A DNA stretch of 64,000 nt, taken from the NCBI GenBank assembly GCA_016858145.1, contig JAEHOE010000039.1:1-64000 (forward strand). The letters are read 5' to 3'. A program made the position numbers and the translations under genes. How positions within the stretch are numbered: position 1 is the first letter of the stretch; every line of letters starts with the position of its first letter. Below are positions 60,701 to 64,000 of this stretch, in pieces. Below the pieces are notes generated by a model. The model was not told where the DNA came from, did no database searches, and saw nothing but the letters and a program-made list of their open reading frames with translations. The DNA is from Edaphochlamys debaryana (Eukaryota > Chlorophyta > Chlorophyceae > Chlamydomonadales).

Positions 60701-63700
60701 GGGGAACATGGAGGTCAGGGGGCAGCACTAAAGATAGATTAAGAACCGCACTTGGGAGGGCGCATGGGGTAAAACAGCGGGTGGGCCACAACTCCCGCTG
60801 CCCCTGCCCACCCGCCGGCCACCCATCCGCTCACCGTCCCCGCTTCGGGTGTGAGTGTGTGCAGCACCGTCTCACGAAGACGTGACAATCCGAAGTCCTG
60901 GTGATGGGGGCATGTCGATCAATATTTTGCAGATGTCTTGGGTCGGTGCTCCGTACCAACCCATCCGCACGCACCCGAGTAACCCCTGGTCCCTGGCCCC
61001 TGGTCCGCAACCATCCCTCCTAGCGCGTGCTGGCCGGCACTTTCTCCCCTTCGTCCCAGCACGGTCCGTCCGCCCCGCTCACCGCTATCTTTACCACGGG
61101 GCTGGGCCCCCAGGGGTCGCTGATGAGGACGTTGGCCGGCTTGAGATCCCGGTGCAGCACCGTGGGATGCAGGTACTCGAGGCCCTGAACGCACGTAGAG
61201 CAGGTCGGGAGGGAGGACGGCGTGAGAGGGTAGGGTGTCCGCGAGGTAGAAATTTACTTGCCGTTCCGTACCATGCCGTACCAGCGCCGTGACGTACATG
61301 GGCCGCAAACCGAACTAGCAATCAAGGCCTCCTCAGCCAAGCCAGCACTGCACGCACGCGCAGCGCTACCCATGAAGCTACGAGACGTGCTCTGGGCTTC
61401 CCCGCCGCTCTGCCCTGCCCTGCTCTGCATACCTTGGCCACTTGGAGGCCAATGTGCAGAACCTGGGCAGAAGAGGGCGGGGAGGGAGAGGGGCAGAGAG
61501 GGATTGACGAGGAAGGTTCGCGCAAGTAAGGGAGCCCGCGGAAGGAAGTTCACGTCAACCCACGCCCGGCTCAGACAGGAGCCACTCTCTGTGCCAACCC
61601 AGTCGTGCACACACCTTCCGTCAACCCACGCCAACGAACTCCTTCCCCTGCTACCTGTGCCCCCGCTGTGCGCCTCCGCCTATCATCTCGGAGCTTGCTG
61701 ACCCGCCCCTCACCAGCGGCAGGGGCAGCAGCCCGCCGGGGTTGCCGTACATGCCGTACAGCACCTTGTCCAGGGACGTGTCGAGCAGCTCGAGCACCAC
61801 GAAGGGCGCGGGCGGCTTCACGCACGCCGCCAGAAGCCGCACCACGCACGGGTGCTCGCAGCGGGCCAGCACCTCCAGCTCCTGGCGCATACGCACCACA
61901 TGGGGGGTTGAGGACAAGGATCTTGTGCTAGATTGACCTGGACCCCGGATGAACCCGGATGGAACCCTCACAAACCCGACGAACCCGGACGAACCCGGAG
62001 GACACGCACGCGAGCGCGGCCCAACCCAGTTCATCATCTCTCGAGGAGCAACACGCACTAAGCCCCCCCCCCCCCACACACACACCCACGTGCACGTGGA
62101 AAACTCAGCAGCTCCCTCGCCCTCGTGCGTGCCGCCTCGCACCTGTCTGAATGCGTTGACGAGCAGCCGCGCGGAGGGCGTGGCCGCCAGCGGGTCGTGC
62201 GCGCCCATGTCCAGCTGCTTGACCGCCACGGCCCGGCCGCGGTACACGCCCCTCCGAACGCGGCCGAAGCCACCTGCGCAGCGCCGAGGGGAGCCGAGGT
62301 GGGAGCCGAGGTGGGAGCCGAGATGGGAGCTGAGAGGGGAGCCGGGAGGGGAGCAGAGAGGGGAGCCGGGAGGGGAGCAGAGAGGGGAGCCGGGAGGGCA
62401 GCAGAGAGGGGAGCCGGGAGGGGAGCAGAGAGGGGAGCCGGGAGGGCAGCAGAGAGGGAAGCCGGGAGGGGAGGGGCGCAGCCGCTCAGGGCCAAGCCGA
62501 GCGCAGGGCACGACGCGGTGAACTGCGGCAATGCCCTCCTGCTGCTGGGGCATGAGGCTGCTGACGCTCTCTCCTCCGTGTGAGCATGCAGACGCCAGGA
62601 GAAAAGCGCCCGGTAGTCTTGTACTACCCCCCTACCCCCCCTACCCCGCGCTGCGGCCACATTCACCTTCCCCACCCACCTTTGCCCAGCACCTCGGGTA
62701 GCAGGCGCACCACCTCGTCATTGCCCGCGCTCCCTCCGCCGCTGCCGGCGCCGCTCTGCTGTGACGACGAGGGTGGCCCGGTGGCCGTCGAAGCGCTCGA
62801 GTCGTTGGGGCCCCCAGCGACTGCGCTTTCGTCCAGCTGTGCGTGGGGATGGAGGCAGGGCGGCGGGGGCAGTGGGCAGATAGCAGAGGTCAGAGAGGAC
62901 TGGGATGAGCGAGAGCTCTTCAGCAAGGCGCGCCGTCGATGAGTCGCACATAGCGCGCTCCCCTTTGCACGCACCCTGGCCAGCCTGCCGGCCCCGCCTC
63001 GTCAAGTGCATCAGCACCTCAGGACTGTCAACCGACAGGTGCTGACGCAAGCCCTGACGCAAGCCCTGACGCAACCCTGGCCAGCCAGCCACGCATGCAC
63101 CTGCAGCCTGTCGCCGCGGCGCACGTCGGCCCTGAACGGCGTGAGGCCGGTCAGCACCGCCGCCTCAGCGCCCGAGCGGCAGGTGGCACCCGTGCGGCTG
63201 CTGACGGGGGGGCTGCAGCCGCTGACGCTACTGGGGCCCGCGCCCGCGCCTCCACCCGCGCCCAAGCCCCGTGCGGCCGCTGCGCCGGCGGCGGCGGGTG
63301 CAAGGAGAATCCCGTCCGACGGCCTCGAGAAACGGCCGTACACGGTGCTGGCGGCGGCGGAGCGGCCAAGGGATTCGCTTGGGCTGGAGCCGGCGGCCCC
63401 GGCGGCCTCATCGTCAGCTGAGTGTGGGGCATACGCCCTCGCCTCCGCGTCCTCCTCGGCAGGCGCACTACTGGGCTCGCTGCCTACGCCCTTGGCGCCT
63501 CCGACGCAAGATGGTGATGCGGTGGGAGGGGGCGGCCGGTGCCCCCGGCGTTTGCGGCGGCTGGCGCGCAGCCGGGTCGTCAGCAGCAGCGCAGCGGTTG
63601 CGAGCACCACCACCATGACTAAGGCCGCCGCACCTGTGCACACGTGGGTGAGGGCAAAGTGCACGTGTGGTTGGACTGTTGGACTGTTGTTGGAGCGATG

Positions 63701-64000
63701 TCGAGCTGTGGGCAGCCGGGCACTGCGGCCGGCCAACCCCGCCCGCACTAATCCAAATGTATCTCTATATATGGGCACGCTTGCTTGCACGCACGCGCAC
63801 GCACGCACGCACCTCCCAAGGCCGCACCCACGACGACCAACGCCGGGGCTCCGCCGCCGCCATGCCCCGACGACACGGAGGCATCTTCCCCGTTAGCTGG
63901 CGGCTGGCTGGGGCCCTCCGCGCCCGCGCCGGGCCCAGCCGCTGGCGCATGCGAAGCCGCGGGACCGGCGAGAGACTCCCTGCCGTCGGCGTCGGCCGCC
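57793..64000 (-). CDS. Receptor-like TKL protein kinase 3, 5' part outside window, internal TAG after kinase domain
   Basis: Exons on the minus strand: 64000(partial)-63813, 63633-63101, 62836-62680, 62273-62143, 61881-61714, 61462-61433, 61184-61083, 60897-60835, 60680-60663, 60470-60400, 60148-60112, 59831-59689, 58503-58153, 58108-57793; all phases agree. A Gly/Pro-rich juxtamembrane part leads into one helix ([15 protein letters not shown]), then RASRRKRR. The kinase has [70 protein letters not shown] and [15 protein letters not shown], so it looks active. Two exons are only 18 and 30 nt. A TAG at 58310-58308 ends the frame inside a Gln/Glu-rich coiled-coil, yet the frame stays open beyond it with the same composition ([12 protein letters not shown]) and joins a final exon ([16 protein letters not shown]). 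The proposed last intron is only 44 bp and needs confirmation. The ectodomain is outside the window. Confidence 0.85.
58308..58310 (-). other. In-frame TAG within C-terminal coiled-coil of receptor-like kinase 3
   Basis: On the minus strand the codons read CTG AGG CGG TAG GAG GGG GCG CAG, in a Gln-rich region where CAG is common. A single C-to-T change in a CAG would explain it. The kinase domain is complete before the stop; about 155 codons of coding-like sequence would be lost. Confidence 0.7.
58761..59652. repeat. 890-bp C-rich minisatellite in a kinase intron
   Basis: C5-C6 runs separated by TG, T or CT fill most of the intron between exons 59831-59689 and 58503-58153. The transcribed strand of the gene gives G5-G6 runs in the pre-mRNA. 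Unit length varies (about 7-15 bp), so it is a degenerate array rather than one fixed unit. Confidence 0.95.
62288..62476. repeat. 24-bp G-rich minisatellite in receptor-like kinase 3 intron
   Basis: Units of the type gggagccgggaggggagcag plus agag recur from about 62335, preceded by 12-bp half-units (gaggtgggagcc). It lies entirely in the intron between the exons coding the GKG and GFGR halves of the ATP loop. Confidence 0.85.

Overview
The window is nuclear DNA of a green alga, most likely volvocine (Chlamydomonas/Volvox type). It is GC-rich and packed with GCC/GCG codon runs and Ala/Gly/Pro homopolymers. Its genes are broken into many small exons with GT-AG and some GC-AG introns, and candidate TGTAA poly(A) signals follow some genes. 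I see no rRNA, tRNA, CRISPR array or bacterial operon. All gene models were built by hand from splice-site phase and protein continuity; no database was searched.

Layout. 1-7.35 kb: 3' part of a Ty3/gypsy-like LTR retrotransposon (+) whose polyprotein carries a transmembrane segment, RT-RNase H, a degenerate C5-cytosine-methyltransferase-like region, integrase, a PHD finger and a second methyltransferase-like tail. 7.84-11.5 kb (-): a TKL-type pseudokinase gene. 12.12-12.69 kb: a non-autonomous hAT-like element with 8-bp target duplication. 15.1-20.9 and 23.1-28.4 kb (+): two tandem receptor-like kinase (RLK) genes with matching 17-exon structure. The first has a stop codon and a 1-nt length change exactly at its DFG motif; the second is intact (867 aa). 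30.6-45.7 kb (-): a giant gene (at least about 2,718 aa), an alpha-solenoid-like N-terminal half followed by 12-13 ankyrin repeats, seven of them each in its own 99-nt exon. 46.6-56.35 kb (+): a 20-exon, 1,271-aa protein joining RGG boxes, an acidic region, leucine-rich repeats and a PIN-type nuclease domain. 57.8 kb to the window edge (-): a third receptor-like kinase, 5' truncated by the window, with an in-frame TAG after its kinase domain.

Themes. Four TKL-type kinase genes lie in 64 kb, and three carry a lesion or lost catalytic residue. In the tandem pair the kinase half is nearly identical, introns included, while the secreted half has diverged. The strongest unexplained structural signal is that many introns of the PIN and ankyrin genes hold tandem copies of the neighbouring exon edge with its splice site. 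These short duplications reach multi-copy arrays of 115 bp and 117 bp and suggest introns and exons growing by splice-site-spanning tandem duplication.
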